A stretch of DNA of 64,000 bases, taken from positions 1 to 64,000 of the forward strand of contig JAILKH010000004.1 of assembly GCA_024693925.1 (NCBI GenBank), read 5' to 3'. Source of the DNA: Lachnospiraceae bacterium. Its GTDB lineage: Bacteria > Bacillota > Clostridia > Lachnospirales > Lachnospiraceae. Position 1 is the first letter of the stretch. Every line of letters begins with the position of its first letter. Positions 43,962 through 53,878 of this stretch are shown piece by piece. Made by a program: the position numbers and the translations under genes. Below the pieces are notes generated by a model, which was not told where the DNA came from, did no database searches, and saw nothing but the letters and a program-made list of their open reading frames with translations.

Positions 43962-45575
43962 ATGAAGTTAACACAGATAAATGATGAAAAGGTTAAGAAA
44001 GAATTTCTCGATAAGGGATATAAGCTTCCGGAATATGACAGGGAAGCAATGAGAAAGGCTACGGTTTCCGAGCCGACCTGGGTTCATTTTGGAACAGGTA
44101 ACATTTTCAGGGCATTTCCGGCAGCCGTAATTGATGGTTTACTTAATGAAGGGCTGTATAATAAAGGTGTTATCGCTGTGGATGGTTTCGATTTTGATGT
44201 AATTAATAAGGCGTATAAACCTTTTGATGATTTAAGTCTTTTGGTAACACTTAAGAGTGACGGAAATATTGAAAAGAAGGTTGTTGGTTCGGTAGCTGAA
44301 TCGCTGGCAGCTGATTTTTCGGTTGAGGCAAATGTAAACAGGCTTAAGGAAATATTTACCGCACCGTCGCTTCAGATGGTAAGCTTTACAATTACCGAGA
44401 AGGGTTATTCCCTTAATGGGCCGGATGGTTCCCTTGCAGGAGTTGTTAAGGATGATTTTGACAATAAGTGTTTTCCGCCCAAGCACCTTATGGGTAAGAT
44501 GGCTTATTTCCTTAATGAAAGATTTAAGGCAGGAGCAAAGCCTATAACAATGGCAAGTATGGATAACTGCTCTCATAATGGTGATAAGCTTAAGAATGCT
44601 ATTCTTGCATATGCCGACAAATGGGTTGAACAGGGACTTGTTGATAAGGCTTTCTATGAATATCTTACAGATGAAAGTAAGGTTACTTTCCCTCTCAGTA
44701 TGATAGATAAGATAACTCCGAGACCGGATGCAAATGTTGTTGAAATGCTTAAGAAAGACGGTTTTGAAGATACAGATATTATTGTTACGGATAAGCATAC
44801 ATATACGGCGGCTTTTGTTAATGCCGAGGAGACTCAGTATCTTGTTGTTGAAGATAAGTTTCCTAACGGACGTCCTCCTTTTGATAAAGGTGGTGTATAT
44901 TTTACAGATCGTGAAACAGTTGATAAAGTCGAGAAGATGAAGGTTTGTACCTGTTTAAATCCTTTGCATACGGCTCTTGCGGTATTTGGATGCATGCTTT
45001 CATATGATTTTATATGGAAGGAAATGAAGGACGAAGATCTTGCCGGATTTGTTAAAGGTATGGGATATAAGGAAGGAATGCCTGTTGTTATTAACCCGGG
45101 GATAATCAAACCTGAGACGTTTATTGATGAGGTTCTTAATAAACGACTGGTTAATCCATTTATGCCTGATACACCTCAAAGGATAGCCTGTGATACATCT
45201 CAGAAGATACCGATCCGTTTTGGTGAGACTCTTAAGGCTTATATTTCAAAGGGGACAGATGTTTCAACTTTACATTATATTCCGGTTGTTTTGGCAGGTT
45301 ATCTCAGATATCTTACCGGAATCAATGATGAAGGTGAGTCCTTTGAATTAAGTCCCGACCCGTTGCTGGCGGAACTTACCGGTATAATGGAAGAGTATAG
45401 GGACGGTAAGAAGGCGGAAGCAGCAGATCTTAAGGCAATCCTTTCGCGAAAAGATATTTTTGCGGTGGATTTATATGAAGCCGGGCTTGCAGAAAAAGTA
45501 ACAGAGCTTTTCAATGAGATGAACAGTGGTAAAGGAATGGTTCGTAAAGTTCTTCATAGAACGGTTTTAGGGTAA
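43962..45575 (+). CDS. uxuB: fructuronate reductase (mannitol dehydrogenase family)
   Basis: A 537-residue long-chain polyol dehydrogenase. WVHFGTGNIFRAFPAAVIDGLLNEG is the N-terminal cofactor region, with TMASMDNCSHNGDKLK, TFPLSMIDKITPRPD and a catalytic-Lys region near KVCTCLNPLHTALAV. Next to uxuA, it most likely reduces fructuronate to mannonate, completing the glucuronate branch. The frame is open from 43917, but ATG 43962 follows AAGGAGAAGG and is the real start. Confidence 0.88.
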   Translation: MKLTQINDEKVKKEFLDKGYKLPEYDREAMRKATVSEPTWVHFGTGNIFRAFPAAVIDGLLNEGLYNKGVIAVDGFDFDVINKAYKPFDDLSLLVTLKSDGNIEKKVVGSVAESLAADFSVEANVNRLKEIFTAPSLQMVSFTITEKGYSLNGPDGSLAGVVKDDFDNKCFPPKHLMGKMAYFLNERFKAGAKPITMASMDNCSHNGDKLKNAILAYADKWVEQGLVDKAFYEYLTDESKVTFPLSMIDKITPRPDANVVEMLKKDGFEDTDIIVTDKHTYTAAFVNAEETQYLVVEDKFPNGRPPFDKGGVYFTDRETVDKVEKMKVCTCLNPLHTALAVFGCMLSYDFIWKEMKDEDLAGFVKGMGYKEGMPVVINPGIIKPETFIDEVLNKRLVNPFMPDTPQRIACDTSQKIPIRFGETLKAYISKGTDVSTLHYIPVVLAGYLRYLTGINDEGESFELSPDPLLAELTGIMEEYRDGKKAEAADLKAILSRKDIFAVDLYEAGLAEKVTELFNEMNSGKGMVRKVLHRTVLG

Positions 45576-45632
45576 TGTTGTACAGGCAATGTTTGGGTTG
45601 GCAGTGTAGTTATTATGTTTTTTGTGGGAAGA

Positions 45633-45662
45633 TTTACACAAATCCGAAAAATATGATATTCT
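45633..45662 (+). promoter_or_regulatory. promoter of gntR-eda
   Basis: TTTACA (45633-45638) and TATTCT (45657-45662) are spaced 18 bases apart, 35 bases upstream of the ATG. No TAACATGTTA site is present in it. Confidence 0.5.
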
Positions 45663-45696
45663 ATAGGTGTTATTAAAATCAGACAGAGGTGAGTTG

Positions 45697-46386
45697 ATGA
45701 GCAGTCCTTATGAGCGTAAGCCCGGTGAAACCGCTAAGGCATATGCATTAAGAGAAATAACCAAAAGTATAATAAATGTTGAACTTAAACCGGGTGCGCT
45801 CGTTAGTGAGAATGAACTTGCGAAGACATTGGGAGTAAGCCGGACTCCTATAAGAGAAGCTCTTCAGGAGCTTCAGAAGTCGCAGCTTATCGAAGTGTTT
45901 CCGCAAAGAGGCAGTTATGTTGCCGCAATATCTTTTGATGCGGTTGATGAGGCGGCATTTTTAAGAAGAACACTCGAAACGGCAATAGTTGAAGAATTGT
46001 GTGAGATCATTGATGAAAAGCAGATAGAAAAGCTTTATGAGAATGTAGAACTTCAAGAGTATTATTTGTCTAATGATATGTCCGAAAAAATAATGAATCT
46101 TGATAACGAATTTCATAAAACATTATTTATTATGTGCGGAAAAGAGCGGACTTATAATCTTATGCAAAGTATGATGGGCCATTTTGACAGGATCAGAACA
46201 CTTAGTCTTTATTCTATAAAAGACATAAAGATCGTATCCGATCATCGTATGATAATAGAAGCAATAGCGGCCAAAAACAAAGAGTCTGCCAGGATGCTTA
46301 TGGAAAAACATCTTCTAAGATATAAACTTGACAAGGAAGAGGTTGTTAGTTTGTATCCGGATTATTTTAAGTCAAAAACATTTTGA
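45697..46386 (+). CDS. GntR/FadR-family regulator with FCD domain (second)
   Basis: A 229-residue GntR protein. Winged helix: ALREITKSIINVELKPGALVSENELAKTLGVSRTPIREALQELQKSQLIEV. FCD domain: LDNEFHKTLFIM and SDHRMIIEAI, with Asp/His metal ligands. It resembles uronate regulators of the UxuR/ExuR kind. Flanked by uxuB and a KDPG aldolase gene, it probably controls parts of this island. ATG 45697 follows AGAGGTGAG. It is a paralogue of the regulator at 29827, so effector and sites may be divided between the two. Confidence 0.88.
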   Translation: MSSPYERKPGETAKAYALREITKSIINVELKPGALVSENELAKTLGVSRTPIREALQELQKSQLIEVFPQRGSYVAAISFDAVDEAAFLRRTLETAIVEELCEIIDEKQIEKLYENVELQEYYLSNDMSEKIMNLDNEFHKTLFIMCGKERTYNLMQSMMGHFDRIRTLSLYSIKDIKIVSDHRMIIEAIAAKNKESARMLMEKHLLRYKLDKEEVVSLYPDYFKSKTF

Positions 46387-46483
46387 TAAAAACAGTGTTG
46401 TGTTAAAATGATATGAGAATGGTTGAATTCAAGCCGGAATTCTGTCAAAAGATTTCTTTTGTTAAAATGCAGGAGGCATTAAG

Positions 46484-47119
46484 ATGAATGATGTAATAAA
46501 AAAAATTGAAGAAACCAAAATAATACCTGTAGTAGTCATTGAGGATGTTAAATATGCGGAAAGACTTGCCGATGCTTTGTGTGATGGAGGGATTAAGTGT
46601 GCGGAAGTTACATTTCGTACCGATTCCGCAAAAGAGGCTATTAAGGTTATGACTAAAACCCATCCGGATATGTTTGTAGGTGCAGGTACAGTAACTACCA
46701 AAAAACAGGTGGATGATGCAATTGATGCCGGTGCCAGCTATATTGTAAGTCCCGGGCTTAATCCGGATATTGTAGAGTACTGTCAGCAAAAAGGTATTAC
46801 TATAATCCCGGGAGTTATGACGCCTTCGGAAGTAGAGCTTGCTTTGGGTCTTGGCCTTGAAGTTGTTAAGTTCTTCCCGGCAGAGGCGGCCGGTGGACTC
46901 AAGATGATAAAGGCAATTTCTGCGCCTTACAGTAATGTTAGATTTATACCTACCGGCGGGATAAACACTACAAATGTTGGTGAGTACCTTTCGTTTCCAA
47001 AGGTAATTGCCTGCGGTGGGAGCTGGATGGTTAGTAAGGACCTTATTAACGGAGAGAAGTTTGAAGATATTAAAATGATTACGGCAGCAGCGGCTAAAAG
47101 AGCTGAAGAGCTAAAATAA
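46484..47119 (+). CDS. eda: KDPG/KHG aldolase (second, single domain)
   Basis: A 211-residue aldolase of standard length, starting MNDVIKKIEETKIIPVVVIED after AGGAGG. It has AEVTFRT with Glu/Arg, VGAGTVTT, and the Schiff-base lysine in EVVKFFPAEAAGG. It makes the same cleavage as the N-terminal domain at 33901 but lacks a VOC extension. It is the last gene of the uronate island. Confidence 0.94.
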   Translation: MNDVIKKIEETKIIPVVVIEDVKYAERLADALCDGGIKCAEVTFRTDSAKEAIKVMTKTHPDMFVGAGTVTTKKQVDDAIDAGASYIVSPGLNPDIVEYCQQKGITIIPGVMTPSEVELALGLGLEVVKFFPAEAAGGLKMIKAISAPYSNVRFIPTGGINTTNVGEYLSFPKVIACGGSWMVSKDLINGEKFEDIKMITAAAAKRAEELK

Positions 47120-47203
47120 GGGATTCTTATTTAGGAAGAGAATTTTTTCTTGATTTTTTATATAATTAGTGATAATGTTGTTATGTTGATAGTTTGTTTA
47201 ATT

Positions 47204-47231
47204 AAGTGGACTTGCAGGAGTCCACTTTTTT
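47204..47231 (+). terminator. intrinsic terminator after the second eda
   Basis: AAGTGGACT (47204-47212) pairs with AGTCCACTT (47219-47227) around a six-base loop, followed by a T6 run. This is a strong rho-independent terminator separating the uronate island from the rimP operon. Confidence 0.9.
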
Positions 47232-47295
47232 AATAGTTAAATTGTATTTGTTAATATGATTTTGAGAGTGTTTTATAAAGAGTGGTGATCAGGGT

Positions 47296-47763
47296 ATGTC
47301 TAAAAAAGAGACTTATGAAAAAAGATCGGAAGAAATTGTAAATCCGATACTGGATGATAAAGGCTTTAAGTTATGGGATGTTGAGTATGTCAAAGAAGGA
47401 CCGGATTATTATCTTAGGGTATATATTGATAAAGAAGGCGGAATAACAATAGATGATTGTGTTGAAGTCAGTCGTAAATTATCGGAAGAACTTGATGCGG
47501 AAGATTTTATAGAAGATGCATATATATTGGAAGTAAGTTCACCGGGACTTGGAAGAACATTAAAAAATAATAGGGATTTCGAAAACTCCATCGGAAAGAT
47601 GGTTGAAGTAAAGACTTACAGTCCGGTATATGATAATAAAGAGTTTACCGGTGTTTTGCTTTCCTTTGATAAGGAATCCATAGGCTTGAAAAAGGATAAT
47701 GATGTGATTTTGAACATAAATCGGAATGATATTGCAAAGATTAGTTTATATGTAGAATTTTAA
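47296..47763 (+). CDS. rimP: ribosome maturation factor RimP
   Basis: A 155-residue RimP: LWDVEYVKEGPDYYLRVYIDKEGGITIDDCVEVSR and LEVSSPGLGRTLKNNRDFE are diagnostic. It assists 30S subunit maturation. It is the first gene of the conserved nusA-infB operon. Confidence 0.95.
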   Translation: MSKKETYEKRSEEIVNPILDDKGFKLWDVEYVKEGPDYYLRVYIDKEGGITIDDCVEVSRKLSEELDAEDFIEDAYILEVSSPGLGRTLKNNRDFENSIGKMVEVKTYSPVYDNKEFTGVLLSFDKESIGLKKDNDVILNINRNDIAKISLYVEF

Positions 47764-47806
47764 ATATATTAATTAAAAGGTTATGCCCAATATTAGGAGG
47801 AAAGAA

Positions 47807-48994
47807 ATGAATAAGGACTTATTAGAGGCACTTGATGCACTCGAGAAAGAAAAGGAGATCAGTAAGGAGTCATTATTTGAAGCCATTGAGAATTCACTTA
47901 TACAGGCGTGTAAGAATCATTTTGGAAAGGCTGATAATACCAGGGTTTCAATTGATCGAGAGACCGGAGATTACAGGGTTTTTGCGGAAAAGACTGTAGT
48001 TGAAAGCAGAGATGATGTTATGGATCCGGTACTTGAGATAGCACTTGCCGATGCTGTTCTTATTAAGAAGGATGCTCAGGTTGATGATGTTATAGAAGTG
48101 GACATTAATAGTAAGGATTTTGGACGTATAGCAGCAACAAATGCCAAAAATGTGATTCTTCAGAAGATAAGAGAAGAAGAAAGGTCGGTATTGTTTAATC
48201 AGTTTTACGGTAAGGAAAGAGATGTCGTTACCGGAATCGTTCAAAGATATGTGGGTAAAAATATAAGTATTGATCTGGGAAAAGCTGACGCTCTTCTTTC
48301 GGAAAATGAGCAGGTTAAATCAGAACATTTAAGACCGACAGACAGAGTAAAAGTATATATTTACGAAGTTAAGGATACAACAAAAGGTCCCAAAATATTG
48401 GTGAGCCGAACTCATCCGGAGCTGGTAAAGAAACTTTTTGAATCTGAAGTTACCGAAGTTCGTGATGGTACGGTAGAGATAAAAGCGATCGCTCGTGAAG
48501 CCGGAAGCCGGACCAAAATTGCGGTGTGGTCAAATAATCCGGATGTTGATCCCGTAGGTGCCTGTGTTGGAATGAATGGTACCAGGGTAAATGCTATAGT
48601 TGATGAATTACGTGGTGAAAAAATCGATATTATAAATTGGGATGAAAACCCGGGACTTTTGATAGAAAATGCTCTTTCACCGGCGAAGGTTGTGTTTGTT
48701 ATCGCCGATGGTGATGAGAAATCCGCAAAGGTTGTTGTTCCGGATGCTCAGTTATCTCTTGCTATAGGAAAGGAAGGACAAAATGCAAGGCTGGCAGCCA
48801 GACTTACCGGATTTAAGATTGATATAAAATCCGAAACACAGGCAAAGGATGCTCCCGGATTCCGTCTTGAAGATTATTATGATGAAGATGAAGAATATTA
48901 TGAGGATGAAGATTATGTGGACGGGGAATATCCTGATGAAGAGTATGATAATTCTGAGGAAGCGCAGATTCAGGAATCCGAAGCAGATGAATAG
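47807..48994 (+). CDS. nusA: transcription factor NusA
   Basis: A 395-residue NusA with the N-terminal polymerase-binding domain (LLEALDALEKEKEISKESLFEAIENSL), S1 domain (VTGIVQRYVGKNISIDLG) and two KH domains (VWSNNPDVDPVGACVGMNGTR; SLAIGKEGQNARLAARLTG). It modulates pausing, termination and antitermination. The C-terminal tail of about 45 residues is extremely acidic (Asp, Glu, Tyr). ATG 47807 follows AGGAGGAAAG; an upstream in-frame ATG at 47783 lacks a ribosome site. Confidence 0.96.
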   Translation: MNKDLLEALDALEKEKEISKESLFEAIENSLIQACKNHFGKADNTRVSIDRETGDYRVFAEKTVVESRDDVMDPVLEIALADAVLIKKDAQVDDVIEVDINSKDFGRIAATNAKNVILQKIREEERSVLFNQFYGKERDVVTGIVQRYVGKNISIDLGKADALLSENEQVKSEHLRPTDRVKVYIYEVKDTTKGPKILVSRTHPELVKKLFESEVTEVRDGTVEIKAIAREAGSRTKIAVWSNNPDVDPVGACVGMNGTRVNAIVDELRGEKIDIINWDENPGLLIENALSPAKVVFVIADGDEKSAKVVVPDAQLSLAIGKEGQNARLAARLTGFKIDIKSETQAKDAPGFRLEDYYDEDEEYYEDEDYVDGEYPDEEYDNSEEAQIQESEADE

Positions 48995-49020
48995 AAATTT
49001 AAATATATGAAGGGATGTTA

Positions 49021-49326
49021 ATGGAAAGAAGAGTTCCGGTACGCACCTGTATAGGCTGCAGAACACGAAAATCAAAAATGGAACTTGTCAGGATAGCCGG
49101 ACGTAAACCGGATATGAATGATAAGGATTTAACTCTTGTAATTGATTCTGATGCTGGTATGGATGGCCGGGGTGTTTATTTGTGTAAGAGTATGGAATGT
49201 TTTGACAGAGCTTTAAAGTATAAACAGTTTATACGAGCTTTCGGAACAACAGTTTCGGACGAGCAATTCGTGTCGTTAAGGCATGATTTTGAGAAACGAA
49301 TGGGAGAAAATAGTGAGAAGAGATAA
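49021..49326 (+). CDS. ylxR: YlxR/RnpM RNA-binding protein (DUF448)
   Basis: A 101-residue YlxR protein with the signature RTCIGCRTRK near the start and GRGVYLC further on. Bacillus YlxR (RnpM) binds RNase P RNA. It stands at its usual place between nusA and the L7Ae-like gene and overlaps the latter by 14 bases. ATG 49021 is favoured over ATG 49015, which abuts the AAGGGA site. Confidence 0.92.
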   Translation: MERRVPVRTCIGCRTRKSKMELVRIAGRKPDMNDKDLTLVIDSDAGMDGRGVYLCKSMECFDRALKYKQFIRAFGTTVSDEQFVSLRHDFEKRMGENSEKR

Positions 49327-49660
49327 GGTTTTGCAGATGCTGGGAATGGCTGCTCGTGCCGGCGCGGTAAAAAGCGGAGAATTTATGACAGAAGCCAGTA
49401 TTAAAGATGGTACGGCCTGTCTTGTGGTATTGGCATCCGATTCATCGGACAATACAAAAAAACAATTTATAAGTTCCTGTGATTATTACAATATTCCTTT
49501 AAAAATATATTCGGATAAGATTTCTTTGGGACATTGCATAGGTAAAGAATTCAGAGCATCGGTATCGGTAACCGATGAAGGCCTTGCAAACAAGATATTG
49601 GATCTGATTAAACTTGATGAGCAAAGTTTGAAAGCAGATAAGAAAGACGAGGTGTTATAA
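49313..49660 (+). CDS. ylxQ: YlxQ, L7Ae-family RNA-binding protein
   Basis: A 116-residue L7Ae/L30e-type protein: [41 protein letters not shown]. Related Firmicutes proteins bind kink-turn RNA. The chosen GTG 49313 has GGAG seven bases upstream; a longer in-frame start at 49283 lies deeper in ylxR. Confidence 0.9.
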   Translation: MRRDKVLQMLGMAARAGAVKSGEFMTEASIKDGTACLVVLASDSSDNTKKQFISSCDYYNIPLKIYSDKISLGHCIGKEFRASVSVTDEGLANKILDLIKLDEQSLKADKKDEVL

Positions 49661-49662
49661 GA

Positions 49663-52488
49663 TTGGCAAAGATGAGAATACATGAATTTGCAAAAGAACT
49701 GGACATATCCGGAAAGGATGTTGTTACCATACTTGAAAAATTGGGAGAGACCGGTAAAACCGTATCCTCTTCAATCGATGAGGAACTTCAGGATAAGATC
49801 AGAAAACATTTGGGTAAAGATGATAAGAAGAGTGCCGATAATAAAACGGCTGAAGGTATAACAAAGCCGGTAAGGGAATCACAAACATCAGACCCGGAGA
49901 CAAAGGCTGTATCTTCTGAGGGTAAAGGTCAGGCTTTAGGTGCGGCTGCCGGAAAAAAGAAGAAATCCAATATAATCATAGTTAGTAATCATCATAATTC
50001 TCAAAATGGGGCAGGTTCACCGGGAACATCTCAGGGAAGAAATCCTGTACGTAATCAGGGACGTACGGCCAAGCCGCAAAGACAGGGAAACAATACCTTT
50101 GTCAGACCTCAGCCAAGGCTTATAAAGCCCAATGTTCCGCGTACGGCGAATGTAATGGTGAACAGGGAAGAAGATATACCTGTTAAAACGCAGGATTTAA
50201 ATAAATCCAATGATCAGATAGAGATGCAGCAGATCAATAAGGTTCAAAATGAGCCTGTAAAGCATGCAAACGAGCAAGTGGGGAATAACAATGATAAAAC
50301 AGTTATCGGCAAAAACCAGGAAGATATACAAAAAGTTCAGGCGAATGTATCAAATGTTAACCATAATAATAGGAATAGCAGCAATAATTCTGGCGATAAC
50401 AGAAGAAGTCCGGAACGTAGAGAAAAGACAAATGAAGGAAATAAGGTAGGCGGATTCAATCGGGATTCTAAGGGGACGGACAGTCGCAATTACAAGAGTA
50501 ATGATAAAAAGGATAATTCAAAGGGATCTATAAGTATTGCATTCGGTAATGATACAAAGGGTTCTGGAAAAGAGAATCGACGAGATGATTCCAAGAAGAA
50601 CCGAGATAAGAATAAAAAGGATATAAGTTTCTTAAATGAAGATGGATTTAAGGGTGGAAAGCAGATAAAGGGTTCTAAGGCCGGTAAGTTTATTAAGCCG
50701 ACGGAAAAACCGGTTGAAGTTAAGGAAGAAGAAAAGATAAAGGTTATTACCATTCCTGAGGCATTAACCATTAAAGAGCTTGCTGATAAGATGAAGATCC
50801 AGCCTGCAGCTATCATAAAGAAATTGTTTTTGCAGGGTAAAATTGTTACTGTAAATCAGGAGATTTCTTATGAACAGGCGGAGGAAATTGCCCTTGAATT
50901 TGAGGTTCTTTGTGAGAAGGAAGTAGTTGTTGATGTAATTGAAGAGTTACTTAAAGAAGATGATGAAGATTCAAGCAAGATGGTTAAACGTCCACCGGTA
51001 ATCTGTGTAATGGGTCATGTTGATCATGGAAAGACTTCACTTCTTGATTGTATCAGGAATACTCATGTTATTGATCGTGAGGCAGGTGGTATCACCCAGC
51101 ATATAGGCGCGTATGTTGTTAAGGTAAATGATCAGAAGATCACTTTCCTTGATACACCCGGACACGAGGCGTTTACGGCAATGCGTATGCGCGGTGCGAA
51201 TTCAACGGATATAGCTATTCTTGTCGTCGCAGCAGATGACGGCGTAATGCCTCAGACAATAGAAGCTATTAATCATGCCAAGGCAGCGGGTATTGAAATA
51301 ATTGTTGCGGTTAATAAGATCGACAAACCCAGTGCAAATATAGACAGGGTAAAGCAGGAGCTTTCGGAATATGACCTTATTCCCGAAGATTGGGGAGGAA
51401 GTACGGTCTTTGCCCCGGTATCGGCGAAGTCAGGTGAAGGTATAGATAATTTGCTGGATATGATAGTTTTAACCGCAGATATATTGGAATTAAAGGCTAA
51501 TCCCAAAAGGAAGGCAAGAGGACTTGTAATAGAGGCTCAGCTGGATAAAGGGCGCGGTCCGGTTGCGACTGTACTTGTTCAAAAGGGAACCCTTAAAGTC
51601 GGTGATTACATTGCCGCCGGAGCATGCTACGGTAAAGTTCGTGCCATGGTGGACGATAAGGGACGCCGGGTTAAGGAAGCAGGTCCTTCAACACCGGTAG
51701 AGCTTTTGGGGCTGAATGATGTGCCGGGAGCGGGAGAAATATTTATATCACCCGAAAATGATAAAGAAGCTAAGAATTTTGCGCAGACCTTTATCGCGCA
51801 GAATAAGGTTAAACTGCTTGACGATACTAAGAATAAGATGTCTCTTGATGATCTGTTTAACCAGATTCAGGAGGGTAACCTTAAGGAACTTAACCTGATC
51901 ATAAAAGCGGATGTTCAAGGCTCGGTGGAAGCGGTTAAGGAGAGTTTGGTTAAGCTTACAAACGAAGAAGTAGTGGTTAAAGTTATTCACGGTGGTGTTG
52001 GAGCGATAAATGAAAGTGATGTTGTACTTGCATCCGCCTCAAATGCTATAATAATCGGATTTAATGTACGCCCTGATGCTACAGCTAAAAATATAGCGGA
52101 GACAGAAGGCGTTGATATAAGACTTTATAATGTTATTTACAAAGCTATAGAGGATGTTGAAGCAGCAATGAAAGGTATGCTTGATCCGGTATTTGAGGAA
52201 AAAATATTGGGACATGCTGAGATAAGACAGATATTTAAGGCTTCGGGAGTCGGAAACATTGCCGGTTCATATGTGCTGGATGGTGTATTTGAGCGTGGTT
52301 GTCAGGTGCGTATCACTCATGAAGGAAAACAGGTATTTGAGGGTAATCTTGCTTCTCTTAAGAGGTTTAAGGATGATGTAAAGGAAGTTAAGACGGGATT
52401 TGAATGCGGTCTTGTATTTGAAGATTTTAATGACTTTACCGAGCTTGATATTGTAGAGGCATATAAGATGGTTGAAGTGCCAAGATAA
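49663..52488 (+). CDS. infB: translation initiation factor IF-2
   Basis: A 941-residue IF-2. An N-terminal IF2_N segment ([17 protein letters not shown]) is followed by about 300 residues rich in Asn, Gly, Lys and Gln. A second IF2_N ([20 protein letters not shown]) and the GTPase follow: G1 GHVDHGKT at 451-458, G3 DTPGHEAF, G4 NKID. Domains C1 and C2 close the protein. It brings initiator tRNA to the 30S subunit. The start is TTG after GAGGTG. Confidence 0.97.
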   Translation: MAKMRIHEFAKELDISGKDVVTILEKLGETGKTVSSSIDEELQDKIRKHLGKDDKKSADNKTAEGITKPVRESQTSDPETKAVSSEGKGQALGAAAGKKKKSNIIIVSNHHNSQNGAGSPGTSQGRNPVRNQGRTAKPQRQGNNTFVRPQPRLIKPNVPRTANVMVNREEDIPVKTQDLNKSNDQIEMQQINKVQNEPVKHANEQVGNNNDKTVIGKNQEDIQKVQANVSNVNHNNRNSSNNSGDNRRSPERREKTNEGNKVGGFNRDSKGTDSRNYKSNDKKDNSKGSISIAFGNDTKGSGKENRRDDSKKNRDKNKKDISFLNEDGFKGGKQIKGSKAGKFIKPTEKPVEVKEEEKIKVITIPEALTIKELADKMKIQPAAIIKKLFLQGKIVTVNQEISYEQAEEIALEFEVLCEKEVVVDVIEELLKEDDEDSSKMVKRPPVICVMGHVDHGKTSLLDCIRNTHVIDREAGGITQHIGAYVVKVNDQKITFLDTPGHEAFTAMRMRGANSTDIAILVVAADDGVMPQTIEAINHAKAAGIEIIVAVNKIDKPSANIDRVKQELSEYDLIPEDWGGSTVFAPVSAKSGEGIDNLLDMIVLTADILELKANPKRKARGLVIEAQLDKGRGPVATVLVQKGTLKVGDYIAAGACYGKVRAMVDDKGRRVKEAGPSTPVELLGLNDVPGAGEIFISPENDKEAKNFAQTFIAQNKVKLLDDTKNKMSLDDLFNQIQEGNLKELNLIIKADVQGSVEAVKESLVKLTNEEVVVKVIHGGVGAINESDVVLASASNAIIIGFNVRPDATAKNIAETEGVDIRLYNVIYKAIEDVEAAMKGMLDPVFEEKILGHAEIRQIFKASGVGNIAGSYVLDGVFERGCQVRITHEGKQVFEGNLASLKRFKDDVKEVKTGFECGLVFEDFNDFTELDIVEAYKMVEVPR

Positions 52489-52530
52489 TTAGTCCGGTAG
52501 AATGACAGATGTCGGATAGTTGGAGAAAAA

Positions 52531-52893
52531 ATGAGAAAGAACAGTATAAAAAACACAAGGATAAATTCTGAGGTACAAAGGGAACTTGCGAATTTGATCC
52601 GTTCAGAGATCAAAGATCCACGTATAGGGGTGATGACTTGTGTTACCGATGTGGAAGTTGCACCGGATCTTAAGACTTGTAAGGTATGGATATCTACTCT
52701 TGGTGATGAAAAGGATAGAGAGGAAACTCTTAAAGGTTTAAAAAGTGCTGAGGGATTTCTGAGGAAACAGCTGGCAAAAAATTTAAATCTCAGAAACACA
52801 CCGGAGCTTAGATTTATTGCGGACACATCTATAGAGTATGGTATGAAGATGAATACACTCCTAGACAGTGTAAAGGGCAGAGAACAGGAGTAG
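52531..52893 (+). CDS. rbfA: ribosome-binding factor A
   Basis: A 120-residue single KH-like protein: RINSEVQRELANLIRSEIKDPRIGVMTCVTDVEVAPDLK and ELRFIADTSIEYGMKMNTLL are diagnostic. It acts in 16S rRNA 5'-end maturation. It is followed after five bases by nrnA. Confidence 0.95.
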   Translation: MRKNSIKNTRINSEVQRELANLIRSEIKDPRIGVMTCVTDVEVAPDLKTCKVWISTLGDEKDREETLKGLKSAEGFLRKQLAKNLNLRNTPELRFIADTSIEYGMKMNTLLDSVKGREQE

Positions 52894-52898
52894 ATAAT

Positions 52899-53858
52899 AT
52901 GATTGGTAATTTGATTGAGGAAATAGGTGAGGCAAAGCTTATTGGAATCACCGGCCACGTTAGACCTGACGGGGATTGCGTGGGTTCTGTGTTGGGTATG
53001 TATGCATATCTGTCCAATGTATTTGAGAACGCGCAAATTAAAGTGTTTCTTGAAAAACCTGCTGATTTTTACGGCTTTCTTAAAGGCTATGATCAGATAG
53101 ATTCTACATTTGCATATCCCGGACAATTTGATGTTTTTATATCGTTGGATGCCGGTGATATAGGCAGAATAGAAAAGGCCGATAAGCTTTTCCTTGGAGC
53201 AAAGAAATCAATATGTATAGATCATCATGTCAGTAATAAGGGGTTTGGTGATGTGTATCATATTGAACCGGATGCAAGTTCCACATGCGAAATACTTGTA
53301 AGGCTTTTTGAAGATGAATATATGGATGTAGATGTTGCAAAAGCACTTTATACAGGTATTGCACATGATACAGGTGTATTTAGATACAGTTGTGCCGGAC
53401 CCGATACATTTATTGCATTGAGTAAGCTGGTTAGATATGATTTTGACGGTTCCAGGATTACGGATGAAACCTTTTATCAGAAAACATATGTGCAGAATCA
53501 GATTCTTGGAAGATCCCTTCTTGAGAGTATTTTATTTATGGATGGAAAATGTATTGCGAGCAGTATTGACAGAAGAGCAATGGATTTTTACGGAGTGAAC
53601 AGTAAGGATCTGGAAGGGATAGTTAATCAATTACAGGTAACCAAAGGAGTTGAGGTTGCAATATTTATGCATGAAACAGGTACGCTTGAGTATAAAGTGA
53701 GCTTACGTTCAAACGGAAAAGTAAATGTTGCGGATATAGCTTCTTATTTTGGCGGCGGTGGTCATGTAAGGGCAGCCGGATGTACAATGAATGGTACGTT
53801 TTATGATGTTCTTAATAATCTGTCACTTCATATAGAAAAACAGCTGAATGAAATGTGA
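52899..53858 (+). CDS. nrnA: NrnA-type DHH phosphoesterase (oligoribonuclease / pAp phosphatase)
   Basis: A 319-residue DHH-DHHA1 protein: GHVRPDGDCVGSVLG, SLDAGDIGR, CIDHHVSNKGFGDV and C-terminal FGGGGHVRAAGCTM. NrnA degrades nano-RNAs including pGpG, the product of c-di-GMP breakdown, and dephosphorylates pAp. Its usual Firmicutes position is between rbfA and truB, as here. The pGpG activity makes it relevant to the c-di-GMP proteins in the window (known family activity; relevance inferred). Confidence 0.92.
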   Translation: MIGNLIEEIGEAKLIGITGHVRPDGDCVGSVLGMYAYLSNVFENAQIKVFLEKPADFYGFLKGYDQIDSTFAYPGQFDVFISLDAGDIGRIEKADKLFLGAKKSICIDHHVSNKGFGDVYHIEPDASSTCEILVRLFEDEYMDVDVAKALYTGIAHDTGVFRYSCAGPDTFIALSKLVRYDFDGSRITDETFYQKTYVQNQILGRSLLESILFMDGKCIASSIDRRAMDFYGVNSKDLEGIVNQLQVTKGVEVAIFMHETGTLEYKVSLRSNGKVNVADIASYFGGGGHVRAAGCTMNGTFYDVLNNLSLHIEKQLNEM

Positions 53859-53878
53859 GAATAGTTGGGATCATATAA

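Noticed and set aside
52317..53126. 269-residue minus-strand open frame across infB, rbfA and nrnA
   Set aside because: It spans three conserved genes on the other strand; a shadow of their codon bias.
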